Counted from the stretch's first letter, positions 40,718-51,626 are shown. The stretch: DNA of 64,000 nucleotides from Solitalea canadensis DSM 3403 (GCF_000242635.2 NC_017770.1:1178001-1242000); one strand, 5' to 3'. Translations and numbers: made by a program. The notes: generated by a model not told the origin, from the sequence alone.

Positions 40718-43700
40718 ATGAAAAAAAGACTACTCTTTTTTTTACTGAGTTTTGTCTTTCTGTCGATGCACAGCTATGCTCAACAGAAAACAGTAACTGG
40801 TAAAGTTTTGTCGCTTTCCGATGGCGCTGCGCTGCCAGGCGTTTCGGTACTGATCAAGGGAACGGTGAAAGGTTCTCAAACCAACTCTTCAGGTGAGTAT
40901 TCAATCGTTGCTGAAGCGAAAGATGTTTTAGTGTTTCAGTTTGTTGGTTTTAAAACGGTTGAAAAATCAGTAGGTTCGAGTGCCACTATCAACGTACAGT
41001 TAGCCGAAGATTCTAAAGCATTGGGTGAGGTTGTAGTAACTGCATTGGGTATTAAACAGGAAAAACGTGCATTAGGAAGTACGGTAACAGAAGTAAAAGG
41101 AGATGTAATTGCAAACTCTCAGCGCGAAAACTTTGTAAACTCATTACAAGGTCGTGTTGCTGGTTTAACCGTAAATAGTACATCTGGTATGCCGGGTGCA
41201 TCAGCATCTGTTGTTATTCGTGGTATTAACTCGTTAAGTGGAAGCAACCAGCCTCTGTTTATAGTTGACGGTTTGCCAATCGATAATAAATCGATGAATA
41301 CCAATCGTATGGCTTCTGATAAGCCAGGTTCAACCACGGCAACTTTCAATCGTCAGCTAGATTATACCAACCGTGGAGCAGATATCAGCCCTAATGATAT
41401 TGAGTCGATTACTGTATTAAAAGGTCCAGAGGCCTCTGCCCTTTATGGTATTGATGCGGCTTCAGGTGCTATTGTTATTACTACCAAGCGTGGTAAGGCA
41501 GGACAAACAAGAGTGAATTACTCCAATGATTTTCGTTTAGATCAAATTACAAAATATCCTGAAGTTCAGAAGGTGTATGCGCAAGGTATTGGGGGTGTAA
41601 CTGATAATTCAGTGTTTACACAATTTGGTCAGCCATATGCGGCTGGAGCTCAGCTGTATGATAATATTAAGCCTTTCTTTAAAGATGCGTTTACACAGCG
41701 TCACAATCTTTCAGTAGACGGTGGATCAGATAAAGCAACTTACCGTGCTTCATTGGCCTACACCAATCAGGAAGGTTTTGTTCCTAATACAGCATTGAAA
41801 CGTGTAAACTTAGGTTTGTCGGCCAAAGCTGAAGTCTCTAAGTATGTAGCAACTGATTTAAGTTTTAATTACATTAATGACGACAACGATCAGGTATTCA
41901 AAGGCGACGGTGGTCCGATGTTGGGTTTATTAATTTGGCCTTCAGTGGATGATGCCCAGGTTTATTTAAATGCTGACGGATCTCGTAAATTCATTAATCC
42001 TACCAATACCAAAGAATATGAAAACCCTTATTTTAACGTAAACGAAAACTATAATAAGGCTAAAACCAATCGTTTGTTATCGAATCTTGGATTAACTATT
42101 TCTCCGTTAAAATGGTTGAAGTTTGTAGGTAACTTTGGTTTCGATATTTATTCGACGGAAAACCAGGTGTTACGTAGCCCTCAATCTGGTTATGCACTTT
42201 CAAATAATGGTATTTTAGATGATGCAGTAAGTAATACCAAAAACTTTAACATCCAATATTATGCTTCTGCAGATAAAAAGTTTGGTAAGTTTTCGACCAG
42301 CTTGAAAGTTGGTAGTGCAGTAACCATGCAGAATAGTATTGTTACTTCGGTAGAAGGTCTCGATTTTCAGGCACCTGATTTTACTTCAATTAATAATACC
42401 AGACCATCATCAATGCGTGGACGTACCGATCAGGTTCAACGTCGTTTAGTGGGTGTGTTCGGAATGGCAACTATGAACTATGATGACATGGTGTATTTGA
42501 ATGTTACTGGTCGTAATGACTGGACTTCAACTCTGCCATTGGCGAACAGATCATTCTTCTATCCTTCAGCTTCATTAAGCTTCATCTTTACTGAATTGAA
42601 TGGGTTGAAAAATAACAGTGTTTTGTCATTTGGTAAGTTAAAAGCTTCTGTTGCTCAGGTAGGTAAGGATGCTGATCCGTATAGCATTTACCCTGCATTA
42701 GAGACTCAGCTAACTACTGGAGCAGGCTTTTCTTATGGTTTTACAGCACCAAGTCCATACCTGAAGCCAGAAAAAACAACTTCATATGAGATTGGTACTG
42801 AGCTAAAATTCTTCCAAAACAGATTAGGTGTTGACGTAGCTGTTTACAATAGCCAGTCAGTTAATCAGATTATTAAAGACCTGCGTATGAGTTATGGTAC
42901 AGGATTTATCCTTGCTGTAAGAAACGGAGGTAAATTAAAGAACCAAGGTGTTGAAATCCAGCTGAATGGTACTCCAATTAAAAAGAACGGTTTTACCTGG
43001 GATATCCTTGCTAACTTCACTAAAACTAACAGCGAGTTACAAACCTTGCCTAACAATTTAGCAGAGTATTATGTATCTGATACATGGGTATATGCTAACG
43101 TTCGTAATGGTGCTGTACCTGGCCAGTCAATGACTACTTTAACCGGTTTTGACTTCCAACGAAATAAAAATGGTGAAGTTCTGGTTGATACTAAAACAGG
43201 CTTGCCTTTAAGAGATCAGTCTAAATGGGTGCCAGTCGGAGATCGTAACCCTGACTTCAATATTGGTTTAACTAACTCGTTTAACTATAAAAACTGGAAC
43301 TTAAGTTTCTTGTTCGATATTCGCAAAGGTGGTGACATTTGGAATGCAACTGAATATTTCATGACTATTAATGGTTTAAGTAAGAATACCTTAAATCGTA
43401 CAGAAAAAGTTGTGATCAATGGTGTGCTAAAAGATGGTAAAGAGAATTCTGATGCCCCTACAAAAAATACCATGGAGTTAGATCCGATGACCAGTGCTGC
43501 TTATTGGAATCAGGCTACTGGTGCTTTCCTTGAAAAAGATTTCATTGAAAAAGACATCAACTGGATCCGTATGAAGGAGTTAGCTTTAGGTTACACCTTC
43601 CCACAAACGATGGTAAGTCGCCTGAGAGGTGTTAAATCATTATCGTTGTTTGCTTCTGTTAACGATTTATTCATGATCACAAATTATAAAGGTTTAGATC

Positions 43701-43813
43701 CTGTAGTAAACGGTAACTCAGCTGCAGTAGGAGGTAGTGGCGCAACTGGTTTCGATTATGGAAACTTCCCATTGCCAAGAGGCTTCAACTTTGGTCTTAA
43801 ATTAGGTCTTTAA
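40718..43813 (+). CDS. SusC/RagA-family TonB-dependent outer membrane transporter (1)
   Basis: 1031 residues. Signal peptide (LLFFLLSFVFLSMHSYAQ), CarboxypepD_reg-like domain about 22-100 (VTGKVLSLSDGAALPGVSVL), plug from about 105 (LGEVVVTALGIKQEKRALGS) with the SusC signature PEASALYGIDAASGAIVITT, then the 22-strand barrel ending GFNFGLKLGL. It imports glycan fragments together with the SusD lipoprotein encoded 18 bp downstream. The substrate is inferred from the locus to be amino-sugar oligosaccharides. Confidence 0.95.
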   Translation: MKKRLLFFLLSFVFLSMHSYAQQKTVTGKVLSLSDGAALPGVSVLIKGTVKGSQTNSSGEYSIVAEAKDVLVFQFVGFKTVEKSVGSSATINVQLAEDSKALGEVVVTALGIKQEKRALGSTVTEVKGDVIANSQRENFVNSLQGRVAGLTVNSTSGMPGASASVVIRGINSLSGSNQPLFIVDGLPIDNKSMNTNRMASDKPGSTTATFNRQLDYTNRGADISPNDIESITVLKGPEASALYGIDAASGAIVITTKRGKAGQTRVNYSNDFRLDQITKYPEVQKVYAQGIGGVTDNSVFTQFGQPYAAGAQLYDNIKPFFKDAFTQRHNLSVDGGSDKATYRASLAYTNQEGFVPNTALKRVNLGLSAKAEVSKYVATDLSFNYINDDNDQVFKGDGGPMLGLLIWPSVDDAQVYLNADGSRKFINPTNTKEYENPYFNVNENYNKAKTNRLLSNLGLTISPLKWLKFVGNFGFDIYSTENQVLRSPQSGYALSNNGILDDAVSNTKNFNIQYYASADKKFGKFSTSLKVGSAVTMQNSIVTSVEGLDFQAPDFTSINNTRPSSMRGRTDQVQRRLVGVFGMATMNYDDMVYLNVTGRNDWTSTLPLANRSFFYPSASLSFIFTELNGLKNNSVLSFGKLKASVAQVGKDADPYSIYPALETQLTTGAGFSYGFTAPSPYLKPEKTTSYEIGTELKFFQNRLGVDVAVYNSQSVNQIIKDLRMSYGTGFILAVRNGGKLKNQGVEIQLNGTPIKKNGFTWDILANFTKTNSELQTLPNNLAEYYVSDTWVYANVRNGAVPGQSMTTLTGFDFQRNKNGEVLVDTKTGLPLRDQSKWVPVGDRNPDFNIGLTNSFNYKNWNLSFLFDIRKGGDIWNATEYFMTINGLSKNTLNRTEKVVINGVLKDGKENSDAPTKNTMELDPMTSAAYWNQATGAFLEKDFIEKDINWIRMKELALGYTFPQTMVSRLRGVKSLSLFASVNDLFMITNYKGLDPVVNGNSAAVGGSGATGFDYGNFPLPRGFNFGLKLGL

Positions 43814-43831
43814 AATTTAACGAAACTCAGA

Positions 43832-45361
43832 ATGAAAAAGAAAATATATGCAGCTTTAGTAGTAGTAGGTTTAGCTGCAACGTACGGATGTAAAGATTTT
43901 CTGGATGTAAATACGAATCCGAATGGACCGGAGAAAGTATCACCAAATCTTTATTTAGCATCAATGGAATCGAACCTTGCCTTAGGGGTACAGTTTGATG
44001 CCAGATACATGGGGAAATATGTTCAGAACTTTGTAGCCGCCGGCGCAAGTGATGTATGGGATCAGCAGGGTTATATTCCTGCCAACGATGCAGGAGGTCA
44101 GTTGTGGCGTAACGTTTATTGGAAATTAGGTTACAATGCCGAAGATATGATCAATCTGTCGTTAAGTCAGCAGCGTTGGGATCTTGCGGGTATAGGTTAT
44201 GTTTTAAAAGCATGGGGATGGCAAAACCTGACTGATATGCATGGTGAAATTATTATTAAAGAAGCTTATATGCCTAATAAGAGCACATTTAATTATGATT
44301 CACAAGAATTTGCTTATAGCGAAGTAAAACGCTTATGTGATTCAGCCGCTTTGTTATTCAGTCGTACTGATGGAGTGGTTAACACAGCATACACTGCAAA
44401 AGGTGATATCATGTATAAAGGTGATAAAACCAAATGGGTTAAATTCATGAACGGATTATTGGCAATGAATGCACACCATTTATCAAATAAAGCTTCATAT
44501 AGTGCGAATAAAGTAATTGAATATGTTGATAAAGCTTTAGCAAGTAATGGTGATGATGCAATGATGCCTTTTGCTGCAACAGTTTCTGATGATGCGAACT
44601 TCTTTGGACCTATGAGAAATAACATAGGTACATTCATTCAGTCAGAGTTTGCGGTAAATTCAATGAACGGAACTGTTTTTGGAGGAGTTGTTGATCCTCG
44701 TTTGCCTTTATTGTTAGTAAAAGCAGATGATGGCCAATATCATGGATTAAAACCAACCGCAGGTAATAAATCTGTTCCTGCTGATCAGGTGCCATATACA
44801 TTGTGGGGTACTAAAACATTAACAGCTGGACAAAAAGGTAAGTTTTTATTTGATAATGCAGTAGGTTTTCCACTGATGACTTATGCTCAATTACAGTTTA
44901 TCAAGGCCGAAGCTGCATTGGAAAAAGGTGATAATATCATGGCTTTGGATGCTTATAAGAAAGGTATTTCAGCTCACTTTGATTTTGTAAATAAGTTTTT
45001 TGGGACTGCTGATCAGATCACAACAGATGCTAAAGCTGCATATATGGCTAATGCCAATATTGTTCCTAATGATGCAAATACACTGACCTTAAAGCAAATC
45101 ATGATGCAGAAATATATTGCACAGTTTGGCTGGGGTTTCATCGAACAGTGGTGTGATATGCGAAGACATCATTATGATTCAACTATTTTCACAGGTTTTT
45201 CAGCGCCATCTACATTATATCCTGATAATGGGGGAAAATTAGTTTACAGATTGCGCCCGCGCTACAATTCAGAATATGTTTGGAACATTGAAGCACTAAA
45301 ATCAATCGGTGCAACAAACGCCGATTATCATACAAAAGAAATGTGGTTCACGCAACCATAG
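43832..45361 (+). CDS. SusD/RagB-family glycan-binding lipoprotein (1)
   Basis: 509 residues with lipoprotein signal (YAALVVVGLAATYGC) and the SusD-like_2 opening DFLDVNTNPNGPEKV. TPR-like helices run throughout (YAQLQFIKAEAALEKGD, GWGFIEQWCDMRRHHYD). It caps the SusC barrel on the cell surface. The gene ends this transcript: a strong terminator follows 21 bp later. Confidence 0.94.
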   Translation: MKKKIYAALVVVGLAATYGCKDFLDVNTNPNGPEKVSPNLYLASMESNLALGVQFDARYMGKYVQNFVAAGASDVWDQQGYIPANDAGGQLWRNVYWKLGYNAEDMINLSLSQQRWDLAGIGYVLKAWGWQNLTDMHGEIIIKEAYMPNKSTFNYDSQEFAYSEVKRLCDSAALLFSRTDGVVNTAYTAKGDIMYKGDKTKWVKFMNGLLAMNAHHLSNKASYSANKVIEYVDKALASNGDDAMMPFAATVSDDANFFGPMRNNIGTFIQSEFAVNSMNGTVFGGVVDPRLPLLLVKADDGQYHGLKPTAGNKSVPADQVPYTLWGTKTLTAGQKGKFLFDNAVGFPLMTYAQLQFIKAEAALEKGDNIMALDAYKKGISAHFDFVNKFFGTADQITTDAKAAYMANANIVPNDANTLTLKQIMMQKYIAQFGWGFIEQWCDMRRHHYDSTIFTGFSAPSTLYPDNGGKLVYRLRPRYNSEYVWNIEALKSIGATNADYHTKEMWFTQP

Positions 45362-45382
45362 AATTACAAAATAAGTTTAGCT

Positions 45383-45420
45383 AAGAAAGGCTGCCCATTA
45401 AAGGCAGCCTTTCTTTTTTA
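45383..45420 (+). terminator. Terminator of the first susCD operon
   Basis: AAGAAAGGCTGCC / GGCAGCCTTTCTT, loop CATTAAA, followed by TTTTT. Confidence 0.92.
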
Positions 45421-45464
45421 TCTCACGTTCATTTTATTCATTTATTTCATGATCTTGGACTGGT

Positions 45465-45709
45465 TGCTTGTTTGTGCATGTTTATTAGGCGATAAAGTGC
45501 TTGTTCGTGCAGGAGTTAGTGCGGTTTTGTGTAACAAGCAGTGCCTGATTATGCAAATTTTTGCAGTATTTAACCTATGTTGAAAAAAATCATGTAGGAA
45601 AAAATGTTATAAATCATTTGATTTGGACGTATTTTGCTGGTTATTGCAATAGTAACCGTTTTGTTACATGCGTGTTTGTGCATTATTGTGAAATAAAATT
45701 TTATGTTTG
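45465..45709 (+). promoter_or_regulatory. TGC-N8-GCA sites and promoter before namZ 1
   Basis: Sites TGCTTGTTTGTGCA (45465), TGCTTGTTCGTGCA (45498), TGCGGTTTTGTGTA (45520), TGCAAATTTTTGCA (45552) and TGCGTGTTTGTGCA (45669). The -7 box TATGTTTG is at 45702-45709, with the same distance from the last site and the same GTGAAATAAAATT spacer as before the first susC. Confidence 0.62.
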
Positions 45710-45761
45710 AGAAAACATCCATATAAAAGATATGCGTTTTACCAATCAACCAAAAATAATT

Positions 45762-46967
45762 ATGAAACGTACATTGTTACTTTTTGTAGTGATTGTACTT
45801 AGTTTAAGCTCTTGTTATGCACAAACAAAAAAATCTGCAGCGCAGATTGTAACAGGTGCAGACCAAACAGAACTTTACCTTCCTTACTTAAAAGGCAAGC
45901 GTATAGGAATGGTGGTAAATCAAACTTCTATCATTGGCAAAACCCCTAGTGTCGACAGTCTGCATAATTTAGGTGTAAACATTGTTAAGGTTTTTGGTCC
46001 TGAGCATGGCTTTAGAGGTAATGCGAGTGCAGGTGTACATGTAGATGATGAAGTTGATGCAAAAACAGGTATCAAAGTTCTTTCACTTTACGGAAAAACA
46101 AGCAAGCCTTCAAAGGAGAGTCTTTCAGATATCGATTTAATGATCTTTGATATTCAGGATGTAGGAGCGAGATTCTATACATACACGATCACGCTTCATC
46201 GCGTTATGGAAGCTTGCGCTGAAAATAATGTCGAATTGCTAATCCTTGATCGCCCGAATCCAAATGGCTATTTAATTGATGGTCCGATCCTGGATCCTAA
46301 ATTTAAATCAGGTATTGGTATTCATCCGGTGCCTATTGCGCATGGCATGACAGTGGGAGAGTATGCCAAGATGATCAATGGTCAAGGATGGCTAGCTAAT
46401 CAAGTTAAATGTAAGATCAAAATAATTCAGGTTAAAAATTATAAGCATGATATGGCTTATGAATTACCGGTGTTTCCATCTCCGAACCTTAATTCACAAC
46501 AATCCATTCTATTATATCCTTCTGTTTGCTGGTTTGAAGGTACCATCATTAGTCAGGGTAGAGGAACTTATTTTCCATTCACCGTTTTAGGTAATCCGGA
46601 TTTGAAAGGTAAATACGATTTTTCATTTACCCCAAAAAGTATCAAAGGAATGAGTGAAACACCATTGTTTATGGACACAGAATGTTTCGGTTTGGATTTA
46701 AGAAAATATGATACCTCTCTATTAAGAAAAAAGAAACAGATCAATATCCAATGGATGATCGAGTTTTATAAAGCTTACCCACATAAAGAAAAATTCTTTG
46801 ATGCAAAACAAAGTAAAGAAATAGGCAATATCGACAGGCTTGCAGGAACGGATTTGTTTAAACAACAAATTGTTGAAGGAAAGTCAGAAGCAGAAATTCG
46901 TAAAAGCTGGGAGCCTGGCCTGAGTCAATACAAGAAGATGCGTAAACAATATTTACTGTACAATTAA
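45762..46967 (+). CDS. namZ: GH171 exo-beta-N-acetylmuramidase (NamZ-like, DUF1343) 1
   Basis: 401 residues from the ATG at 45762, aligned with the second copy's start; an ATG ten codons earlier is nearer the promoter but is not part of the signal. Signal LLLFVVIVLSLSSCYAQ. The DUF1343 fold is complete: IVTGADQTELYLPYLKGKRI, VVNQTSIIGK, KVFGPEHGFRGNASAGVHVD, FDIQDVGARFYTYTITLHR, WEPGLSQYKKMRKQYLLY. Characterised relatives (NamZ) release terminal MurNAc from peptidoglycan fragments. It heads an operon with the second susCD pair. Confidence 0.9.
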   Translation: MKRTLLLFVVIVLSLSSCYAQTKKSAAQIVTGADQTELYLPYLKGKRIGMVVNQTSIIGKTPSVDSLHNLGVNIVKVFGPEHGFRGNASAGVHVDDEVDAKTGIKVLSLYGKTSKPSKESLSDIDLMIFDIQDVGARFYTYTITLHRVMEACAENNVELLILDRPNPNGYLIDGPILDPKFKSGIGIHPVPIAHGMTVGEYAKMINGQGWLANQVKCKIKIIQVKNYKHDMAYELPVFPSPNLNSQQSILLYPSVCWFEGTIISQGRGTYFPFTVLGNPDLKGKYDFSFTPKSIKGMSETPLFMDTECFGLDLRKYDTSLLRKKKQINIQWMIEFYKAYPHKEKFFDAKQSKEIGNIDRLAGTDLFKQQIVEGKSEAEIRKSWEPGLSQYKKMRKQYLLYN

Positions 46968-46992
46968 GTAGAGTACTTTGCGATTGGAAACT

Positions 46993-47020
46993 GGGACCTT
47001 AAATAGGTTTTTGAGGTCCC
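46993..47020 (+). promoter_or_regulatory. Stem-loop between namZ 1 and susC 2
   Basis: GGGACCT / AGGTCCC with a 14-nt loop, followed by TTTAG only, so a weak terminator at most. The equivalent spot between namZ 2 and susC 3 also holds a hairpin of different sequence. Such an intra-operon stem may set the transporter to enzyme ratio (inference). Confidence 0.5.
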
Positions 47021-47088
47021 TTTAGCATTCTTACGCCCTCACCAAACTGAAAATCAATTATCAACTATATAACTTAAATACCCAATTT

Positions 47089-50000
47089 ATGAAAAAAAGA
47101 CTACTCTTTTTTTTGCTGAGTTTCGTCTTTCTGGTGTCGCATGTTTTTGCACAACAGAAAGCAGTTACTGGTGTAGTAATTTCTGCAGAGGATCAATTGC
47201 CTATCCCTGGAGTAAGTATCCTAGTTAAGGGTTCTTCAAATTCAGCCCAATCAGACGCCAACGGTGCCTATAAAATTTTTGTGAGCCCTGGTCAGGTGTT
47301 GATTTTTAACTTTTTAGGGATGAAAAAAAAGGAAATCACTGTAGGGAATACGAATACAATAAACGTAAGTCTTGAAGGTGATTCCAGAGCGTTAGGAGAG
47401 GTTGTTGTTACTGCATTAGGTCAAAAGCAAAACAAAAAATCACTTGCCTATGCGGTACAAGAGATTAAAAGTTCTGATTTAACAGACGGTAATCAAAGCA
47501 ATGCATTAAATGCATTAAAGGCTAAAGCTGTTGGTGTGCAAATTACAAGTTCAGGTGGTGCTGCAGGTTCTGGTTCTAGAATTCAGATTCGTGGTGTTAA
47601 CTCTTTGAATCCAAACGCGAACAACCAGCCATTATTTATCATTGATGGTATTCCGGTTTCTAACAACACTGATAACTTTGGTGGTTCAGGAGGTGATAGC
47701 TACCAAAATACCAACCGTTTTTCTGATATCAACCCTGATGATATTGAAAGTATGACCATCCTTAAAGGTCCTTCAGCATCAGTATTATATGGTTTGAGAG
47801 CGGCGAACGGAGCAGTAGTTGTAACAACTAAATCAGGTAAAGCTGGTAAAGCAAATGTAAACTATAAGGTTTCTTACAGCTTTGATGATGTTACTAATAC
47901 TCCTCCGATTCAAACTAGATACGGAAATGGTAACAACGGAGGCTTGACATCAACCGTTAATACTTGGGGACCTTTAGTAAATGGTGCTCCAACTTATAAT
48001 CCATATGATTTATATTTTAAAACAGGGCATCAGCTACAAAACTCTTTGACTTTTAGTGGTGGTAATGAAAAAGCAACTTACTTTACTTCAATTGCTAATT
48101 CAGAGCAAAGTGGTGTAGCACAAGATTCTAAATACGGTAAAACATCAGTTCGTCTAGCAGGTACATTAAGAGCCTCAGATAAGTTTAAGTTTGATGGTTC
48201 TGCTAACTATATCCATTCCGGAGGTAAAAACCCAAGAACAGGGGTAGGTTCAGGTGCTATTTTCTACTTAATGAAACATACCAATACTGTTGATCCAAGT
48301 GATTATCTAAACCCTGATGGTTCTCAGAAAGTGTACAATAGTGCTATTGATAACCCATTCTATTTCTCGGAAAACTCATTCCTGAAAGATGATGTAAATC
48401 GTATCATTGGTAATCTTGGTGCTGATTATACTCCTACAAATTGGTTGTCATTTAACTATAAAGTAGGTATTGATAACTATACCGACTTCCGTAAGAGCTA
48501 TAACGAAACCGGATTGATTATTTCGAGAACCGGTTCGATGAATGAGCAACGTATCGGTTATTCAGAGATCAACTCAAATTTTATTGCAAAAGCAACTAAG
48601 AAGTTAGGTTCAGATTGGAACAGTACGTTATTGTTAGGTCATGCATTCACACATATTGATCGTTCAAGTTTATCAACAACAGGTACACAGTCTGTAGTTC
48701 CTAATATGGAAAGTATTAAATACTACACTGTTTACACGTCAACCAGTGCTCCAAGCAAGAAAAACATTATTGGTGTTTTTGCTGATTTGAAATTTGACTA
48801 TAAAAATCAGTTATACTTTAGTTTAACTGGTCGTAACGACTGGTCATCAACATTACCTGCTGAAAACAGATCATTCTTTTATCCTTCAGCAAGCGTTGCT
48901 TATGTATTTACAGAATTACCGTTCTTAAAAGATAATTCAGTATTAAGCTTCGGTAAGTTCAGAGCTTCATATGCAGAAGTAGGTAAAGATGCTGATCCAT
49001 ATCAAATTGGTGTTTATTACAATACCTTACAAGCATTTAACGGTGTGAGTGGTATCAATAGAAGCACAACAATTGGTTCTGAAAACCTTAAACCAGAGCG
49101 TACTAAAGGTATTGAGTTTGGTGGTGAATTCAGATTCTTTGCAGATCGTGTTACGTTAGATGCTAACTATGCAATTGCAAACAGTATTGATCAGATTGTA
49201 CCAGTTCCTGTAAGTTATGCGTCTGGATATGATGTGTTTGTAACCAATGCCGGTGAAATCAGAAATAATTCTATTGAATTAATGCTGAATGCGAACATTA
49301 TCAATACTTCTAATTTTAAATGGGATGTAAATGCTAACTGGTCACAGACTAAAGGTCGTGTGTTATCAATGCCTCCGGGAGTAAATGAGATCACATTCAA
49401 TCCTGAGTCTCCATGGAACAAGCAAATTATTAAAGCAGGTGGAAGACCAGGTGATTGGTATGGATGGCCTTTAATGCGTGTTAATGATGCAAACAGCCCT
49501 TATAATGGCCAGTTATTAATTGGTGCTGATGGTTACCCAATTGTTCCTCAGCCACTTGCAACAAGCTATTTGATCGGTAATGCATTCCCTGATTGGACTG
49601 GCGGTTTAGGTAGCTCATTGTCATACAAAGGCTTAACCTTCTCATTCTTGTTTAACTTCAGAAAAGGTGGTTACGTAAATGATATTTCTAAATGGCAACG
49701 TTACACAACTGGTATAGGTGCAGAAACTGAAATGCGTAACACTATGGTTGTATTCACTGGTGCAAGAAATACTGGTACAGATGCAAATCCTGTTTACGTA
49801 CAAAACGATATGCAAGTGCCAATTGATCAAAGTTTCTATAACAACGCATTCCGTTACCGTTTATCAGCTGAAAACAATGGTTTCCAAGATGGCTCATGGA
49901 TTCGTTTACAAAATGTTTCATTGTCATATGACCTTCCTAAACAATGGATTGGTTCAGTGGTGAAATCGGCTTCATTCTCAGTTACCGCTAACAACTTATG

Positions 50001-50133
50001 GTTAACTACTCCATTTGTAGGTTTCGATCCTGAGTCAAGTACTTATGGTGCAAACTCAAATGCGGTAGGTTATGTTGGAACTGGTATTCCTGCTACAAGA
50101 AATGTGTATTTAGCTTTAAATGTTAATTTTTAA
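47089..50133 (+). CDS. SusC/RagA-family TonB-dependent outer membrane transporter (2)
   Basis: 1014 residues. The first 15 codons are almost the same as in the first susC at DNA level (RLLFFLLSFVFL). Regulatory-like domain about 22-95 (ITVGNTNTINVSLEGDSRAL), plug (GEVVVTALGQKQNKKSLAYA), signature GPSASVLYGLRAANGAVVVT, barrel to the end (NVYLALNVNF). Its closest relative in the window is susC 1. SusD follows after 13 bp. Confidence 0.95.
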   Translation: MKKRLLFFLLSFVFLVSHVFAQQKAVTGVVISAEDQLPIPGVSILVKGSSNSAQSDANGAYKIFVSPGQVLIFNFLGMKKKEITVGNTNTINVSLEGDSRALGEVVVTALGQKQNKKSLAYAVQEIKSSDLTDGNQSNALNALKAKAVGVQITSSGGAAGSGSRIQIRGVNSLNPNANNQPLFIIDGIPVSNNTDNFGGSGGDSYQNTNRFSDINPDDIESMTILKGPSASVLYGLRAANGAVVVTTKSGKAGKANVNYKVSYSFDDVTNTPPIQTRYGNGNNGGLTSTVNTWGPLVNGAPTYNPYDLYFKTGHQLQNSLTFSGGNEKATYFTSIANSEQSGVAQDSKYGKTSVRLAGTLRASDKFKFDGSANYIHSGGKNPRTGVGSGAIFYLMKHTNTVDPSDYLNPDGSQKVYNSAIDNPFYFSENSFLKDDVNRIIGNLGADYTPTNWLSFNYKVGIDNYTDFRKSYNETGLIISRTGSMNEQRIGYSEINSNFIAKATKKLGSDWNSTLLLGHAFTHIDRSSLSTTGTQSVVPNMESIKYYTVYTSTSAPSKKNIIGVFADLKFDYKNQLYFSLTGRNDWSSTLPAENRSFFYPSASVAYVFTELPFLKDNSVLSFGKFRASYAEVGKDADPYQIGVYYNTLQAFNGVSGINRSTTIGSENLKPERTKGIEFGGEFRFFADRVTLDANYAIANSIDQIVPVPVSYASGYDVFVTNAGEIRNNSIELMLNANIINTSNFKWDVNANWSQTKGRVLSMPPGVNEITFNPESPWNKQIIKAGGRPGDWYGWPLMRVNDANSPYNGQLLIGADGYPIVPQPLATSYLIGNAFPDWTGGLGSSLSYKGLTFSFLFNFRKGGYVNDISKWQRYTTGIGAETEMRNTMVVFTGARNTGTDANPVYVQNDMQVPIDQSFYNNAFRYRLSAENNGFQDGSWIRLQNVSLSYDLPKQWIGSVVKSASFSVTANNLWLTTPFVGFDPESSTYGANSNAVGYVGTGIPATRNVYLALNVNF

Positions 50134-50146
50134 TTAGGTATCAACA

Positions 50147-51616
50147 ATGAAATTCAGAAATATTAAATATTTGGTACTATCAATGTCATTAACAGTTGTT
50201 GCAACCTCATGCAATAGTTTGTTAGACATTAATGATGATCCGGAAGGCTTGAAACCTAATCAGGTTGCTATCTCAGGGTTGTTGCCAGCGAACCTTCAGT
50301 ATACAGCAAATTCCTATTGGAATGTTGGACAATATGGTAACTACTATACCCAATATTTTGCTGGTAATTCAGGTCAGGAAGCAAATATTGATTCATACAA
50401 CCCTTACGGTTTTGACAATATTTGGGAATCGTCTTACTTGAAAGCAATGCCTAATATAAAAGAAATGATCACGCGTGGAGAGAAAGAGGGTGCTCCTCAT
50501 TACGCAGGTATTGGTCGTTTATTAATGGCATTAAACTTAATGCAATGTACCGACATATGGGGTGATGTTCCATATAAAGAAGCGTTTCAAGGTTCGGCTA
50601 ACTTGATGCCTAAGTATGATACACAACAAGAAGTTTATACAGTTCATCTGAAAGCCCTTTTAGATCAGGCGATTGTTGATCTTCTAAAGCCAAATCCAAC
50701 GGCGGCAAGTCAGCAGGTTGGTACTACCGATTTAGTATATGGAGGTAAAACAGATAAATGGCTTAAAGCAGCTTATGCGGCAAGAGCAAGATATTATATT
50801 CACCTTTCTAAAAAAGACCCAGCCAACTTTGCTAATGCTTTAGCTGATGCAGCAAAAGCAATTGATAACAGAACAGGTGCAGATGATTTGCAGTTGAAGA
50901 ACCCTGGTGACAGAACTATCTCGACTTCATGGTATATGTATCTGTCACAAACAGCAGCAGCCAGCCGTGCAGCACGTCCTTCAACTTACATCGTTAACTT
51001 GTTAAACGGAGATGCAGCTGGTGTTTATCCAGGTTTAGTTGACCCACGTATTTCCAAATTAGTTGATAAAGGTAATGCTGCAAGTTATGTAGGTCGTCCT
51101 GTTGGTTCATTAGGAAATCAAAATAATGCAAACCTTACTACATGTGATATTACTGCAAGTACTTATTATGGAGCACAAACTGCTGTAACTCCATTTGTTA
51201 CTTATTCAGAAATCCAATTTATTAAGGCAGAAGCATTATTTGCGACTGATAAAACCTTAGCTTATGCGGCTTACTTAGAAGGTATCAGAAGTAACATGGT
51301 GAAATTAGGTGTTGAAACTAGCTCAATTGACGCATATGTAAACGATCCTAAGATCTCAAAAGGAGATGCAAATCTTACTTTATCTGATATTATGTTGCAA
51401 AAATACATTGCATTATTCCTTCAAATGGAATCATGGACAGATATGAGAAGATATCAGTACGATACTAACATTTACAAAGGGTTACAAAAACCAATTAAGA
51501 ATTTGTTAGGTACTGAGTGGGTACAGCGTGGTAATTATCCTGATAACGAGCCTGGAAGAAATGTAAATGTTCCTAAAGTGGCTAATCAGGCTGTTAAAAT
51601 TTGGTTATTTCAATAA
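50147..51616 (+). CDS. SusD/RagB-family glycan-binding lipoprotein (2)
   Basis: 489 residues with lipobox VATSC, then SLLDINDDPEGLKPNQVAIS of the SusD-like_2 type. Helical repeats (AGIGRLLMALNLMQCTDIWG, YSEIQFIKAEALFA) form the ligand-binding scaffold. It is coupled to susC 2 and followed 10 bp later by a small lipoprotein gene. Confidence 0.94.
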   Translation: MKFRNIKYLVLSMSLTVVATSCNSLLDINDDPEGLKPNQVAISGLLPANLQYTANSYWNVGQYGNYYTQYFAGNSGQEANIDSYNPYGFDNIWESSYLKAMPNIKEMITRGEKEGAPHYAGIGRLLMALNLMQCTDIWGDVPYKEAFQGSANLMPKYDTQQEVYTVHLKALLDQAIVDLLKPNPTAASQQVGTTDLVYGGKTDKWLKAAYAARARYYIHLSKKDPANFANALADAAKAIDNRTGADDLQLKNPGDRTISTSWYMYLSQTAAASRAARPSTYIVNLLNGDAAGVYPGLVDPRISKLVDKGNAASYVGRPVGSLGNQNNANLTTCDITASTYYGAQTAVTPFVTYSEIQFIKAEALFATDKTLAYAAYLEGIRSNMVKLGVETSSIDAYVNDPKISKGDANLTLSDIMLQKYIALFLQMESWTDMRRYQYDTNIYKGLQKPIKNLLGTEWVQRGNYPDNEPGRNVNVPKVANQAVKIWLFQ

Positions 51617-51626
51617 TTAATTGACA